In this document: positions 38,479-49,428 of the stretch, one piece after another
Layout: the number at the start of each line of letters is the position of its first letter
Position numbering within the stretch: position 1 is the stretch's first letter
Notes under the pieces: generated by a model
Told to the model about the DNA's origin: nothing
Database searches by the model: none
Seen by the model: only the letters and a program-made list of their open reading frames with translations
Origin: Acidobacteriota bacterium
Lineage (GTDB): Bacteria > Acidobacteriota > Aminicenantia > Aminicenantales > Saccharicenantaceae
Assembly: GCA_022711665.1 (NCBI GenBank)
Contig: JAKLEN010000002.1
Coordinates: forward strand, 1 to 64,000
Length of the DNA: 64,000 nucleotides
Direction of reading: 5' to 3'
Program-made: the position numbers and the translations under genes

Positions 38479-38946
38479 ATGGCCAATGTTCTTATCGGCA
38501 GTTACACCGCCCGCGTCGACGCCAGCGGACGCGTCAAAATCCCGGAAAAATTCCGCGAGGTCATCGAGCAGGTGTACGGCCAGGACCTGTTCGTGACCTC
38601 CATGTCCGACGAATCGATCAAGATCTATCCCCTCAGCGTCTGGCTGGCCATGACCGACCTGGCCGCCGAAGGCGCCCTGCACCTCCGCCCCGATGTCCGC
38701 AAGTTCATGCTGCGCGTCAACCGGAACGGCTCGCGCCACGAGCTCGACTCCAAGGGCCGGGTCCTGATCAGCCAGGCCCTCCGGGAGAAGGCCAAGCTTC
38801 ACGACGAGGTCGAGGTCGTCGGCCTGTCCAACCATCTGGAGATCTGGAACAAGGACGTTCTCGACGGAGCTCTCGAGGAGAAACCGCTCTCGGACGAGGA
38901 TTTCGAGAGCATTTCCCGCCTGGTCCCTCGAGGAAAGCCGGAATGA
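38479..38946 (+). CDS. mraZ: Transcriptional regulator MraZ
   Basis: A 155-residue protein with two AbrB-like (SpoVT-AbrB swapped-hairpin) domains. The paired signature is visible: TARVDASGRVKIPEKFRE near the N-terminus and RHELDSKGRVLISQALRE near residue 95. MraZ binds repeats upstream of itself and represses dcw genes. The ATG at 38479 lies ten bases after the last GGGAC box; a TTG further upstream would fall in the promoter. Its stop overlaps the rsmH start (ATGA). Confidence 0.96.
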   Translation: MANVLIGSYTARVDASGRVKIPEKFREVIEQVYGQDLFVTSMSDESIKIYPLSVWLAMTDLAAEGALHLRPDVRKFMLRVNRNGSRHELDSKGRVLISQALREKAKLHDEVEVVGLSNHLEIWNKDVLDGALEEKPLSDEDFESISRLVPRGKPE

Positions 38947-39839
38947 CGGAGAACGGACATCAGCCGGTCCTGCCCGCCGAAGTCATCGAATTCCTTGACC
39001 CGGTGCGAGCGGGCGTCTACGTCGACTGCACCCTGGGGCTGGCCGGCCACGCCCTGGCCGTCCTGAAGAAGAACCCGCGGGCCCGCCTGATCGGCATCGA
39101 CCGCGACGGCAGCTCGCTCGAGGCGGCCCGGGAGCGGCTGAAGCCGTTCGCCCGGCGGGTCACGCTCTACCAGGCCGATTTCAAGGACCTGGGCGCCCTG
39201 GACATCCCCTTCGCCGAGGTTCGCGGCTTCCTGGCCGACCTGGGCATCTCGTCCTTCCAGCTGGACGCTCCGGAGCGGGGCTTCAGCTACATGCACGAAG
39301 GGCCGCTCGACATGCGCGTCGACCGGCGGACCCGGACGACGGCCGGCAAGATCCTTCACGACTACCCCGAGCAGAAGCTGGCCGAAATGTTCGCCCGCTA
39401 CGGCGAGCTCGATCAGACCCGCCGGCTGGCCCGGGAGATCGCCCACGTGCGCAAGCTCGGCCGGCTGGAAACGACGGGCGACCTGCGCGTCCTGATCGAG
39501 CGCCTCTACCGCTGGCGGCCGCAGAAGGGGCGCATCCATCCCGCGGCCAAGGCCTTCCAGGCCCTGCGCATCGAGGTCAACGGCGAGCTGGCCGGGCTCG
39601 GCGAGTTCCTCGCGGACACGGTCCGCCGCTCCGTCCCTGGCACCCGTTTCGTCGTCATCTCCTTCCATTCGCTCGAGGACCGCATCGTCAAGCGGGCCTT
39701 CCAGGCCCTGGCCGCCCCGGACGAGGGCGGGCCTCTGGCGGCGATCCTGACCCGCAAGCCGGTCATGGCCTCGGAGGCCGAAGTGGCCGCCAATCCCCGG
39801 GCCCGCTCGGCCAAGCTGCGGGCGGCGGAGAGGATCTAG
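38943..39839 (+). CDS. rsmH: 16S rRNA (cytosine1402-N4)-methyltransferase
   Basis: A 298-residue SAM-dependent enzyme methylating N4 of C1402 in 16S rRNA. It has HQPVLPAEVIEFL at the start, SAM-binding VDCTLGLAGHA and IGIDRDGSSLEAA, ADLGISSFQLD, GFSYMHEGPLDMRVD and the C-terminal VVISFHSLEDRIVKRAF, all family hallmarks. It overlaps mraZ by four bases, and its stop TAG shares one base with the GTG of ftsL. Confidence 0.97.
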   Translation: MTENGHQPVLPAEVIEFLDPVRAGVYVDCTLGLAGHALAVLKKNPRARLIGIDRDGSSLEAARERLKPFARRVTLYQADFKDLGALDIPFAEVRGFLADLGISSFQLDAPERGFSYMHEGPLDMRVDRRTRTTAGKILHDYPEQKLAEMFARYGELDQTRRLAREIAHVRKLGRLETTGDLRVLIERLYRWRPQKGRIHPAAKAFQALRIEVNGELAGLGEFLADTVRRSVPGTRFVVISFHSLEDRIVKRAFQALAAPDEGGPLAAILTRKPVMASEAEVAANPRARSAKLRAAERI

Positions 39840-40138
39840 TGGTCCGGCACAAGTGGAACCTGAAGGGCATCGCCCTCGGCGCGGCCGTGGCCGTCACGGC
39901 CGCCGGCGTCCTGACCTTCTACGTCTGGTACCAGACCGAATCGGTCCAGCTCGGCCTCGAGATCCACAAGTGCGACGCCCGGATCCGGGAGATTGAGAAG
40001 GCCATCGAAGCCCTCAAGCTGAAGCGGGCCGCCCTGCTCGATCCCGGCCGCGTCGAAGCGATCGCCCGCGAGAAGCTGGGCCTGACCGACCCGTCCAACG
40101 CCGATGTCGTCTTCCGGACGGCGGACGCTCCCCGTTGA
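39839..40138 (+). CDS. ftsL: Cell division protein FtsL-like
   Basis: A 99-residue bitopic membrane protein. Short basic cytoplasmic start (MVRHKWNLK), one membrane helix (about residues 10-30), then a coiled coil with VQLGLEIHKCDARIREIEKA and the DPGRVEAIAREKLGL ending typical of FtsL/DivIC proteins. It forms the divisome scaffold with FtsQ and FtsB-type partners and activates FtsI-FtsW. GTG start overlapping rsmH. Sequence is divergent, so identification rests on topology and position between rsmH and ftsI. Confidence 0.85.
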   Translation: MVRHKWNLKGIALGAAVAVTAAGVLTFYVWYQTESVQLGLEIHKCDARIREIEKAIEALKLKRAALLDPGRVEAIAREKLGLTDPSNADVVFRTADAPR

Positions 40139-40148
40139 GGCCGCGACC

Positions 40149-41896
40149 ATGAGATCCTTCTACGAGAGCGACATCCGCCGGCGGATCAAGTTCCTGGCCG
40201 CCGTCCTGGCCGTCTGGTGCCTCGTCGTCGCCGGGCGGCTCGTCCAGATCCAGATCTTCGGCCACGCCCGGGCCAAGGCCATCGTCCAGCGCCAGACCCA
40301 GGACATGGTCAAGATCGAGCCCCGGCGCGGCAGCATATTCGACCGCAACGGCGAGATCCTGGCCTGCAGCCTGGACTCCCCCTCCGTGGCCATCCGCCAC
40401 ATCGACAGGGAAACGGCCGGGCAGGAGCGCGACAAGGTCCTCGAGCTGCAGCGGGCCCTGGACCTTCCGGCGAGCGAGGCCTCCCGCATCCTCGGCCGCC
40501 TGCGCGACCAGGCCAAGTACACCTACGTCAAGAAGCGCATCCCCGAGGAGGAAGCCGCCGCGGCCCTGGCCCTGAAGCTGGCCGGGGTCGAGCTCGAGCC
40601 GGCGACGCGGCGCTACTATCCCCACGGCGCCCTGGCCGCCCACATCCTCGGCGGCATGAGCCCCGAAGGCGAGAACCGGAGCGGGGTCGAGGCCCGCTAT
40701 CATGACCGCCTGAAAGGCCAGCCTGGCCAGCAGATCACCTACGAGGTCGGCGGCGGCCGCAACTACCAGGCCCAGGTCCTCAAGTCGCCCGTGCCCGGCC
40801 AGGACCTGACCCTGACGATCGACGCGACGATGCAGTACATCGTCGAGAAGGAGCTGGCCCGGGCCATCGTCGAGCACCAGGCCGCTTGGGGCTCGGTCAT
40901 CGTCATGGACCCCCCGACCGGCGAGATCCTGGCCCTGGCCAATTGGCCGGCCTACGATGTCAACCAGTATCCCTACCCCCCGGAGGCCGAAGCGAACCGG
41001 GCCGTCCAGGCCAGCTATGAGCCGGGCTCGACGTTCAAGATCGTCACCGCCGCCGCAGCCCGCGAACGGGGCCGGGTCGGCTACGGCGAGCTCTTCGACT
41101 GCTCGGCCGGCTCGATCCGGGTCGGCGGCACGGTCATCACCGACCACGAGCGCGTCGGCATCCTGAGCTTCCCCCAGGTCCTCATCCATTCCTCCAACGT
41201 CGGCACGGTCCTATTCGCCCAGCGGCTGACCGTCCCGGAGTACCTGGAAACCATCAAGGGCTTCGGGTTCGGGGCCCGGACCGGCGTCGACCTGCCCCGG
41301 GAGTCCTCGGGCCGCGTCTGGCCGGCCAACGTCTGGACGAAGAGCTCCCTGCCGCACGTGGCCATCGGCTACGAGGTCCGGGTCACGGCCCTCCAGACGC
41401 TGGTGGCCATGAACGCCTTCGCCGTCGGCGGCCGTCTCGTCCGCCCCCACGTGGTCCGCGGGGCCGAGGCGGCCGCGGCCGGCACGGCGATCGAGGACGG
41501 CGACAACGCCGGCCGGGCCGTCAGCCCCAAGACGGCCGCCGAGCTCGTCGACCGCGTCTTCGCCGAGGTCGTCGAGCAGGGCACGGCCAAGGACGGCCGG
41601 ATCGACGGCTTCGGCGCGGCCGGCAAGACCGGCACGGCCCAGAAATACGACGACGCCCTCAAGTCCTACACCAAGAAATATACGGCCTCGTTCGTCGGCT
41701 TTACGCCGCTCGAGCGGCCGCGCCTGTCCCTCATCGTCGTCCTCGACGCCCCCAAGGAAGCCTACTACGGCGGCCAGGCTTGCGCCCCCGTGTTCCGGGA
41801 CATCGCCGGCCAGATCCTGCGCTATCTCCGGGTCGCCCCGGAGCGGCCGCTGCCGCCCGACGACCCGAAGGCCGGCCGGCGGAAGGAGAAGCGCGC

Positions 41897-41900
<4 letters not shown>
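40149..41900 (+). CDS. ftsI: Septal peptidoglycan transpeptidase (PBP, FtsI)
   Basis: A 583-residue class B penicillin-binding protein. N-terminal membrane anchor (about residues 13-32), then pedestal beginning RRGSIFDRNGEILA. The transpeptidase domain has Ser294 in EPGSTFKIV, SSN in IHSSNVGT and KTG in AGKTGTAQ. It makes cross-links at the septum together with FtsW. The ATG at 40149 has GAGG upstream, ten bases after ftsL. There is no C-terminal PASTA domain. The stop overlaps the murE TTG start. Confidence 0.95.
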
Positions 41901-43363
<1,463 letters not shown>

Positions 43364-43365
43364 CC

Positions 43366-44751
43366 ATGGCCGCGCTGAAGCTCGACGCCGTCGCCCGGAT
43401 CGCGGGGGGGACGATCCTCCGGGGGGCCGCCGATCTCGTCTTCACGAGCTATGCCATCGACTCCCGGCTCTGCGGGCCGGGAAGCCTTTTCTTCGCCGTG
43501 CCGGGACGGCGGGACGGCCACGACTTCGTCGCCGCCGCGGCCGCCGCCGGAGCGGCCGGCGCGGTCGTGACCCGGCCGGTCCCGGACCTGCCGCCGGGCT
43601 TCGCCCTTGTGTCCGTCCCGGACACGGTGGCCGCCCTCCAGGCCCTGGCCCGCGGCGTCCTGGCCCGCCGGCCGGTCAAGGTCGTCGGCGTCACCGGCAG
43701 CGTCGGCAAGACGACGGCCAAGGAGTTCGCGGCCGCCCTCCTGGCGCGGCGCTTCCGGGTTCTCAGGTCCGAGGGCAACTTCAACAATCATCTCGGCCTG
43801 GCCCTGTCGCTGCTGCGCCTCGAGCCCGCCCATGAGGTCGCCGTCCTGGAGATGGGCATGAGCGCGCCGGGCGAGATCCTGGCCCTGACCCGCATCGCCC
43901 CGCCGGACGTGGCCGTGATCACCAACGTCAGCCCGGTCCACCTCGAGTTCTTCGGCGGCCTCGGGGAGATCGCCCGGGCCAAGAAGGAGATCCTCGACGG
44001 CGCCAAGCCCGGCGCGACGGCCGTCCTGAACGGCGACGATCCACTCGTCCTGGAGGCCGCCGCCGGCTTCGCCGGGCCGAAGGTCCTCTTCGGCCTGGAG
44101 CCGGGCTGCCAGGTCCGGGCCGAGGACGTCGTCTCCCGGGGCTATGACGGCTTCGACCTCCTCCTGCGCTACGGGAAGGAATCCGGCCGCGTCCTACTGC
44201 CCTGCGTCAACCGCTCCTCCGTGTCCAACCTGCTGGCCGCCGCGGCCGTCGGGCTGGTTTTCGGCCTGGGCCTGGACGAGATCCTCCCGGCCGTCCGGAA
44301 CTTCCGGCCGGCCGCGATGCGGGGCGCGATCGTCGAGGCCGGGCGGGGCCTGCGCCTCTACGACGATTCCTACAATTCGAATCCCCGGGCCCTGGAGGCC
44401 GCGCTGGCCAGCCTGGCCGTCCTGCCGGCCGCCCGCCGGGTGGCCGTGCTGGCCGACATGCTCGAGCTCGGCCCGGACGGGCCGGAGTTCCACCGCCAGG
44501 CCGGCCGGACCGTGGCCCGGACCGGCTGGGACGTTTTGATCGCGGTCGGCCCCCTGGCCGCCTCGATCGCCGACGGCGCGGCCGCCGCCGGCATGCCCGC
44601 CGCCGCCATCCACCGCTTCGCCGACGCGGCGGCCGCCGCCGCGGCCCTGCCGGACCTCGTCCGCGACGGCGACCTGGTCCTGGTCAAGGGCTCGCGGGGC
44701 ATGAGGACCGAGACCGTCGTCCAGGCCCTGCGGGCCCGAGGAAAGGAGTAG
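43366..44751 (+). CDS. murF: UDP-MurNAc-tripeptide--D-Ala-D-Ala ligase
   Basis: A 461-residue Mur ligase. N-terminal domain with TSYAIDSRLCGPGSLFFAV (uracil-binding region), ATP loop GVTGSVGKTTAKEF, EMGMSAPGEI, NVSPVHLEFFG and the C-terminal DDSYNSNPRALEAAL. It joins D-Ala-D-Ala to the tripeptide, completing the cytoplasmic pentapeptide. It begins two bases after the murE stop. No ddl gene is in the cluster, so the dipeptide is made elsewhere in the genome. Confidence 0.95.
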   Translation: MAALKLDAVARIAGGTILRGAADLVFTSYAIDSRLCGPGSLFFAVPGRRDGHDFVAAAAAAGAAGAVVTRPVPDLPPGFALVSVPDTVAALQALARGVLARRPVKVVGVTGSVGKTTAKEFAAALLARRFRVLRSEGNFNNHLGLALSLLRLEPAHEVAVLEMGMSAPGEILALTRIAPPDVAVITNVSPVHLEFFGGLGEIARAKKEILDGAKPGATAVLNGDDPLVLEAAAGFAGPKVLFGLEPGCQVRAEDVVSRGYDGFDLLLRYGKESGRVLLPCVNRSSVSNLLAAAAVGLVFGLGLDEILPAVRNFRPAAMRGAIVEAGRGLRLYDDSYNSNPRALEAALASLAVLPAARRVAVLADMLELGPDGPEFHRQAGRTVARTGWDVLIAVGPLAASIADGAAAAGMPAAAIHRFADAAAAAAALPDLVRDGDLVLVKGSRGMRTETVVQALRARGKE

Positions 44752-44754
44752 GCC

Positions 44755-45843
44755 GTGCTGTACTGGCTGCTCGTTCCGCTCAGCAAGAGCTTCTTCCTGT
44801 TCAACGTTTTCCGCTACATCACGGTCCGAACGGCCCTGGCCGGCATCACCGCCCTGGTCCTTATGTTCGCCCTGGGCCCCTGGTTCATCCGCCGCCTCGA
44901 GCGCGGCCGGATCGGCCAGGAGATCAGGAGCGACGGCCCGAAGGCCCATCTGGCCAAGAAGGGAACGCCGTCCATGGGCGGCGTCCTGATCATCTTCAGC
45001 GCCGCCGCGACGACGCTCCTCTGGGGCGACCTGGGCAACCCCTACGTCTGGGTGGCCCTGGGCTCGATGGTCCTGTTCGGGCTCATCGGGCTTCTCGACG
45101 ACGTCCTCAAGTTCCGCCGCCGGCAGTCCCTGGGCCTGCGGCCCGGGCAAAAGATGGCCCTCCAGATCGTCCTGGCGGCGGCCGTGGGGCTGGTCTTCAT
45201 CTGGCTGGGCGCCCACGGCCAGTTCCGGCTCGACCTGAGCTTCCCCTTCTTCAAGAAATGGATCCCCTACCTCGGCTGGTTCTACCTGCCGTGGATCACG
45301 TTCATCCTGGTCGGTTCCTCCAACGCCGTCAACCTGGCCGACGGCCTGGACGGCCTGGCCATCGGCCTGACCCTGATCAGCGTCACGGCCCTGACGGCCC
45401 TGACCTACGTCGCCGGCAACGTCAAGTGGTCCGGCTACCTCAACATCCCCTACGTGCCGCCGGCGGCCGAGCTGACCGTCTTCGCCGGCGCGCTGGCCGG
45501 GGCCTGCCTCGGCTTCCTGTGGTTCAACTGCCACCCGGCCCAGATCTTCATGGGCGACGTCGGCGCCCTGTCGCTCGGCGCGACCATGGCCGTCATCGCC
45601 CTGCTGATCAAGCAGGAGTTCCTGCTCTTCACCGTGGCCGGCGTGTTCATCCTGGAAGCCCTGTCGGTCCTCCTCCAGGTCTCGTACTTCAAGATCAGCG
45701 GCGGCAAGCGCATCTTCCGGATGGCCCCGCTCCACCACCATTTCGAGCTGTCCGGCTGGCCGGAGAGCCGGGTGGTCGTCCGGTTCTGGATCCTGGGCAT
45801 CATCTTCGCCCTGTTCAGCCTGTCGACCCTGAAGCTGAGATAG
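44755..45843 (+). CDS. mraY: Phospho-MurNAc-pentapeptide translocase
   Basis: A 362-residue polytopic enzyme forming lipid I from UDP-MurNAc-pentapeptide and undecaprenyl phosphate. About ten membrane helices. Catalytic motifs: GTPSMGG near residue 65, FGLIGLLDDVLK, NAVNLADGLDGLAIG, and MAPLHHHFEL. GTG start at 44755 with AAAGGAG upstream, three bases after the murF stop. Confidence 0.97.
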   Translation: MLYWLLVPLSKSFFLFNVFRYITVRTALAGITALVLMFALGPWFIRRLERGRIGQEIRSDGPKAHLAKKGTPSMGGVLIIFSAAATTLLWGDLGNPYVWVALGSMVLFGLIGLLDDVLKFRRRQSLGLRPGQKMALQIVLAAAVGLVFIWLGAHGQFRLDLSFPFFKKWIPYLGWFYLPWITFILVGSSNAVNLADGLDGLAIGLTLISVTALTALTYVAGNVKWSGYLNIPYVPPAAELTVFAGALAGACLGFLWFNCHPAQIFMGDVGALSLGATMAVIALLIKQEFLLFTVAGVFILEALSVLLQVSYFKISGGKRIFRMAPLHHHFELSGWPESRVVVRFWILGIIFALFSLSTLKLR

Positions 45844-45845
45844 AC

Positions 45846-47219
45846 ATGGAACTCCGCGGCAAGAACGTCCTGATCGTCGGCTTCGAGCGGACCGGCGAAG
45901 CCCTGGCCCGCTTCCTAGCCGGCCGCGGCGCCCGGGTCCGGGTCACGGAGAAGAAGCCGGCCGCGGCCTTCGGGCCCAGGATCGGGAAGTTCGCCGCCCT
46001 GGGGGTCGACTTCGAGACCGGCGGGCACCGGGCCGAGTCCTTCCTGGCCGCCGACCTCATCGTCCCCAGCCCCGGCGTCCCGCCCATCGCCGAGATCCGG
46101 GCCGCCCGCGACAAGGGCGTGCCGGTCCTGTCGGAGATCGAGCTGGCCTACATTTTCCTGCGGGGCCGGATCGTCGGCATCACCGGCTCGAACGGCAAGT
46201 CGACCACGACCACCCTGGTTCACGCCATCCTCAGGGACGCCGGCCTGCGGGCCCGCCTGGCCGGGAACATCGGCACCCCGCTCGTCTCGTTCGTCGACCG
46301 CAGCCGCGACGACGACATCTACGTCACCGAGATCTCGAGCTTCCAGCTCGAATACACCGAACGCTTCACCCCGGCCGTGGCCGCCCTGCTCAACGTCTCC
46401 GAGAACCATATCGACTGGCACGGCACCTTCGAGAGCTACTTCGCGGCCAAGAAGAAGCTCATCACCCGCCTGGGCCCGGAGGGCTGGGCCGTGCTCAACC
46501 GCGACGACGCCCGGGTCTGGGCCCTGCGGCCCGAGACGCGGGCCGGGATCCGCGGCTTCAGCCGCAAGCGCCCGCCGGCCCGCGGCGCCGGCGTCGAGGA
46601 CGGCTGGGTCGTCGTCCGCGACAGCGCGACCGAGCGGGTCCTGCCCGTAGCGGCGATCCGCCTGCCGGGCGCCCACAACCTGGAGAACGTCCTGGCGGCG
46701 GCGGCCATCGGCCGCCTCCTGGGCGCGGCCCCGGCCTCGATGGGCCGGACCATCCGGGCCTTCCGCGGCCTCGAGCACCGGCTGGAGGACGTCCTGGCGG
46801 TCCGCGGCGTGCGCTTCGTCAACGACTCCAAGGCCACGACCGTCGACGCCACCCTCAAGGCCCTGGCCAGCTTCGACCGCCCGGTCGTCCTCATCCTGGG
46901 CGGCCGCGGCAAGGGCGGCGACTTCGCCCCGCTCCGGACGGCCGTCCGGCGGCGGGCCCGTTCGGTCGTCCTTGTCGGCGAGGCGGCGGACCAGATCGAG
47001 AAGGCCCTCGGCGGCGTCGTCCCCGTCGATCGGGCCGCGGACTACCGCCAGGTCGTCCGGACGGCCTTCGCCCGGGCCCGCCGGGGCGACGTCGTCCTGC
47101 TGGCCCCGGCCGCCACGAGCTGGGACATGTTCAGGGACTTCGAGGAGCGCGGCCGGACCTTCAAGCGCGAGGTCCGCCGCCTGGCCGCGGCCCTGCGGCC
47201 GAAGGGAGAACGGTCATGA
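45846..47219 (+). CDS. murD: UDP-MurNAc-L-Ala--D-Glu ligase
   Basis: A 457-residue Mur ligase. Rossmann-like N-domain (NVLIVGFERTGEALARFL), SPGVPP, ATP loop GITGSNGKSTTTT, EISSFQLEY, NVSENHIDWHGTFESYFAAK, VNDSKATTVDAT, ILGGRGKGGDF and LLAPAATSWDMF, all hallmarks of MurD (with slightly divergent ends: the usual SPACASFD is APAATSWD). It adds D-Glu to UDP-MurNAc-L-Ala. It starts two bases after mraY and overlaps ftsW by four bases. Confidence 0.96.
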   Translation: MELRGKNVLIVGFERTGEALARFLAGRGARVRVTEKKPAAAFGPRIGKFAALGVDFETGGHRAESFLAADLIVPSPGVPPIAEIRAARDKGVPVLSEIELAYIFLRGRIVGITGSNGKSTTTTLVHAILRDAGLRARLAGNIGTPLVSFVDRSRDDDIYVTEISSFQLEYTERFTPAVAALLNVSENHIDWHGTFESYFAAKKKLITRLGPEGWAVLNRDDARVWALRPETRAGIRGFSRKRPPARGAGVEDGWVVVRDSATERVLPVAAIRLPGAHNLENVLAAAAIGRLLGAAPASMGRTIRAFRGLEHRLEDVLAVRGVRFVNDSKATTVDATLKALASFDRPVVLILGGRGKGGDFAPLRTAVRRRARSVVLVGEAADQIEKALGGVVPVDRAADYRQVVRTAFARARRGDVVLLAPAATSWDMFRDFEERGRTFKREVRRLAAALRPKGERS

Positions 47220-48331
47220 GCGCCCGCCGGCCGGGCTTCGACCTGCCGCTCCTGGCGGTCACGCTCGTCCTTGTCGGCCTGGGCGTCTTCTTCGTCTTCA
47301 GCTCGTCGGGCTTCATGGCCCGCGAGAAGTACAACCAGTCGTTCCACTTCATGGTCCAACAGATCATCGGCGCCGCGGCCGGCCTCCTGGTCATAGCCTT
47401 CCTGGTGAAGGTCAGGAAGTCCTTCTTCCTCCAGACGCCCTTCGTCTACGGCCTTCTCGGCCTGACCCTCGTTCTGCTGGCCCTTTGCCTGGCCATGCCG
47501 GCGGTGGCCCGGACCAACCGCTGGGTCATCCTCGGCGGGCTTCGCTTCCAGCCCTCCGAGCTGGCCAAGATCAGCCTGATCCTCTTCCTGGCCGTCTACG
47601 CCGAGGCCCGCAAGGACACGATCAACCAGCTGAAGACGCTGGCCGCGCCGGCGGCCGTCATCGCCGCCGCCGTCGCCCTGGTGCTCGTCGAGCCCGATTT
47701 CGGCACGGCCGTCCTGCTGGCCGGCCTGGCGGCCATGATCCTGTTCATGGGCGGGCTCAAGTTCCGCTATATCGCCGCCGCCGGCCTGGTGGCCCTGGCC
47801 CTGTTCGGCTTCTACCTGTTCCGGGCGGACTACCGGGTCCAGCGCCTCCAGGGCTTCCTGTCCGCCGAAAAGGACATCCTCGGCAGCGGCTACCAGGTCG
47901 ACCAGTCCAAGCTAGCCTTCGGCACGGGCGGGCTCCTCGGCGTCGGCCCCGGCCAGTCGACCCAAAAGCTCAACTTCCTGCCTTTCGCCCACACGGACTT
48001 CATCTTCGCCATCGTCGGCGAAGAGACCGGGCTCGCCGGGACCCTGGCCATCCTCGGCCTGTACGTCCTCTTCCTCTGGCGGGGGCTGCGGATCTCGCTC
48101 TCGGCCCCGAGCCCGTCCACCAAGATGATCGCCGCCGGCCTGACCCTGGCCGTCGTGGCCCAGGCCTTCATGAACATATCTATCGTCCTCGGCCTCGGTC
48201 CGGCCAAGGGCACGCCGCTGCCGCTGCTGTCCTACGGCCGGTCGTCGCTCTTCTGCACCCTGGTCGCGGTCGGCATCATCCTCCACATCAGCGGCAAGCG
48301 GGGCGACACTTGGGGAACGGTGAAGATATGA
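47216..48331 (+). CDS. ftsW: Septal peptidoglycan polymerase FtsW (SEDS)
   Basis: A 371-residue SEDS-family glycosyltransferase with about ten membrane helices. Family features: VFSSSGFMAREKYN, ARTNRWVILGGLRFQPSELA, VEPDFGTAVLL, AHTDFIFAIVGEETGLAG and KGTPLPLLSYGRSSL (Arg where Gly is common in SYGGSS). It polymerises lipid II glycan strands with FtsI at the septum. Coupled by ATGA overlaps to murD and murG. Confidence 0.95.
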   Translation: MSARRPGFDLPLLAVTLVLVGLGVFFVFSSSGFMAREKYNQSFHFMVQQIIGAAAGLLVIAFLVKVRKSFFLQTPFVYGLLGLTLVLLALCLAMPAVARTNRWVILGGLRFQPSELAKISLILFLAVYAEARKDTINQLKTLAAPAAVIAAAVALVLVEPDFGTAVLLAGLAAMILFMGGLKFRYIAAAGLVALALFGFYLFRADYRVQRLQGFLSAEKDILGSGYQVDQSKLAFGTGGLLGVGPGQSTQKLNFLPFAHTDFIFAIVGEETGLAGTLAILGLYVLFLWRGLRISLSAPSPSTKMIAAGLTLAVVAQAFMNISIVLGLGPAKGTPLPLLSYGRSSLFCTLVAVGIILHISGKRGDTWGTVKI

Positions 48332-49428
48332 AGCGCGCCCGGGTCATCATCAGCGGCGGCGGCACGGGCGGCCACCTCTACCCCGCCCTGGTCGTCGGCC
48401 GGACGCTCGCGGCCCTGGACCCGGCGATCGAGCTGACCTACGTCGGGACCGGGCGCGAGGTCGAGGGCCGGATAATGGCCAGCCACGGCGTGAGCTTCAT
48501 CCCCATGCGCATCGAGGGGCTCAAGAGCCGCGGCCTCAAGACCGTCCGCGGCCTGTTCATCCTGCCCCTCTCGTTCGTCCAGGCGCTGGGGATCCTCCTG
48601 CGGATCCGGCCGTCGCTCGTCATCGGCGTCGGCGGCTACAGCTCGGGGCCGATCGTCCTGCTGGCCTCCTGGCTGCGCGTCCCGACGCTCATCCTGGAGC
48701 AGAACGTCCGGCCGGGATTCACCAACCGCCTGCTCGTCCGCTGGGTCCGCCGGGCCGTCGCGGCCTTCCCCTCGACCCTGCCGTACCTCCGGGGCAAGGG
48801 CGTCGTCCTCGGCAACCCGGTCCGCGAGGAGTTCTACCGGCTGCCGGCCAAGACGCGCGGCCCGGTCCTCGAGGTCCTCGTCTTCGGCGGCAGCCAGGGC
48901 TCCCACGTTCTCAACACCCGCGTCGTCGAGGCCCTGCCGCTCCTGGCTGCGGCCGGGGACCGCATCCGCCTGACCCATCAGACCGGCACCGCCGACCTGG
49001 AGGCCGTGGCCGCCGCCTACAAGGCCGGCGGCTTCGCCCGGGCCGAGGTGGCCGCCTACATCCCCGACATGCCCGCTTATTTCGGCCGGGCCGACCTGGT
49101 CGTCTGCCGGGCCGGGGCGACCACCCTGGCCGAGCTCATCGCCGCCCGCAAGGCGGCCATCCTCGTCCCCTTCGCCGGGGCCGCCGAGGACCACCAGACC
49201 TTCAACGCCCGCGAGCTCGCCGCGGCCGGAGCGGCCGTCGTCCTGACCGAGGCCGAGGCCACGCCCGCAGCCCTGGCGGACCTGATCCTGCGCTTCGCCG
49301 GCGACCCCAAGGAGATCGAGGCCCTGGAGCGGAATATAGCCGGCCTCCAGCCCGAGGACCCGGCCGGCCGCATCGCCCGCCTCTGCCTGTCCCTGCTGGA
49401 ACGCCCGGCCAAGGAGACCGCGTCGTGA
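48328..49428 (+). CDS. murG: Lipid II synthase MurG
   Basis: A 366-residue GT28 glycosyltransferase transferring GlcNAc from UDP-GlcNAc to lipid I. N-terminal VIISGGGTGGHLYPAL, IGVGGYSSGP, LEQNVRPGFTNRLL, then the C-domain VLVFGGSQGSHVLN, HQTG and VCRAGATTLAELIAARK with a Gln of DHQTFNA for sugar binding. Peripheral on the inner membrane face. Start overlaps ftsW, stop overlaps the GTG of murC. Confidence 0.97.
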   Translation: MKRARVIISGGGTGGHLYPALVVGRTLAALDPAIELTYVGTGREVEGRIMASHGVSFIPMRIEGLKSRGLKTVRGLFILPLSFVQALGILLRIRPSLVIGVGGYSSGPIVLLASWLRVPTLILEQNVRPGFTNRLLVRWVRRAVAAFPSTLPYLRGKGVVLGNPVREEFYRLPAKTRGPVLEVLVFGGSQGSHVLNTRVVEALPLLAAAGDRIRLTHQTGTADLEAVAAAYKAGGFARAEVAAYIPDMPAYFGRADLVVCRAGATTLAELIAARKAAILVPFAGAAEDHQTFNARELAAAGAAVVLTEAEATPAALADLILRFAGDPKEIEALERNIAGLQPEDPAGRIARLCLSLLERPAKETAS

